Positions 63,928 to 64,000 of a stretch of 64,000 bases of DNA are shown piece by piece. The notes under the pieces were generated by a model. That model was not told the DNA's origin and made no database searches. It was given only the letters and a program-made list of their open reading frames with translations. The first letter of the stretch is position 1, and every line of letters begins with the position of its first letter. Both the position numbers and the translations under genes were made by a program. Source of the stretch: Globisporangium splendens (Eukaryota > Oomycota > Peronosporomycetes > Pythiales > Pythiaceae); NCBI GenBank assembly GCA_006386115.1, contig VFIW01000081.1, forward strand, positions 124,001 to 188,000, read 5' to 3'.

Positions 63928-64000
63928 AGTCGCAGCAGTCTGCAAGCTCTGTGAGAGAGGAGGAGGAGGATTCGCAAAATTGCCTCGAGAAAACTGAAAA

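Noticed and set aside
1..64000. CRISPR arrays or bacterial operons
   Set aside because: The direct repeats found are too few and irregular, and genes have introns and eukaryotic domain structures.

Overview
The window is nuclear DNA from a eukaryote, most likely an oomycete (stramenopile) of the Pythium/Phytophthora kind. The evidence is compact GC3-rich genes with few short introns (about 60-120 bp), intergenic gaps of 100-500 bp in the gene-dense parts, a mitochondrial E2 subunit, ankyrin/tyrosine-kinase-like (TKL) fusion proteins, a radial-spoke-like RIIa/EF-hand protein that suggests flagellated cells, and a chromodomain Ty3/gypsy element. The genus cannot be fixed from sequence alone.

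Layout. 1.5-13.9 kb is a housekeeping block: DLST (2-oxoglutarate dehydrogenase E2), a large KH-like plus J-domain protein, a small RIIa/EF-hand protein, STRAP (WD40), mevalonate diphosphate decarboxylase with an unusual C-terminal membrane segment, and a MEA1-like protein. 14.9-41.4 kb is a gene-poor, repeat-rich accessory region. It holds four related single-domain protein kinases, all on the minus strand, with the unusual catalytic loop HRDLS(L/F)EN. Between them lie decayed LINE fragments, LTR-like repeats and one young Ty3/gypsy chromovirus (28.06-35.63 kb) with matching LTRs, a 5-bp target duplication, a predicted -1 frameshift signal and a long antisense reading frame.

44.4-64 kb contains two ankyrin-pseudokinase-kinase genes in opposite orientation. 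They form a large imperfect inverted repeat around a second conserved block: HYOU1/GRP170, an unrecognised two-domain protein, a coiled-coil protein, an acidic low-complexity protein, a three-exon coiled-coil protein and a six-exon MIS12-like kinetochore protein. The long copy (57.9-63.9 kb, probably continuing off the window edge) carries two pseudokinase-kinase units, of which only one kinase domain keeps all catalytic residues. The short copy (44.4-47.6 kb) has no intact kinase.

The most interesting points are the two kinase families with eroded or partitioned catalytic residues, the signs of gene conversion between their copies, the antisense ORF and frameshift signal of the chromovirus, and the apparent tail anchor on mevalonate diphosphate decarboxylase. 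All exon boundaries and family calls were made by eye, with no searches run.
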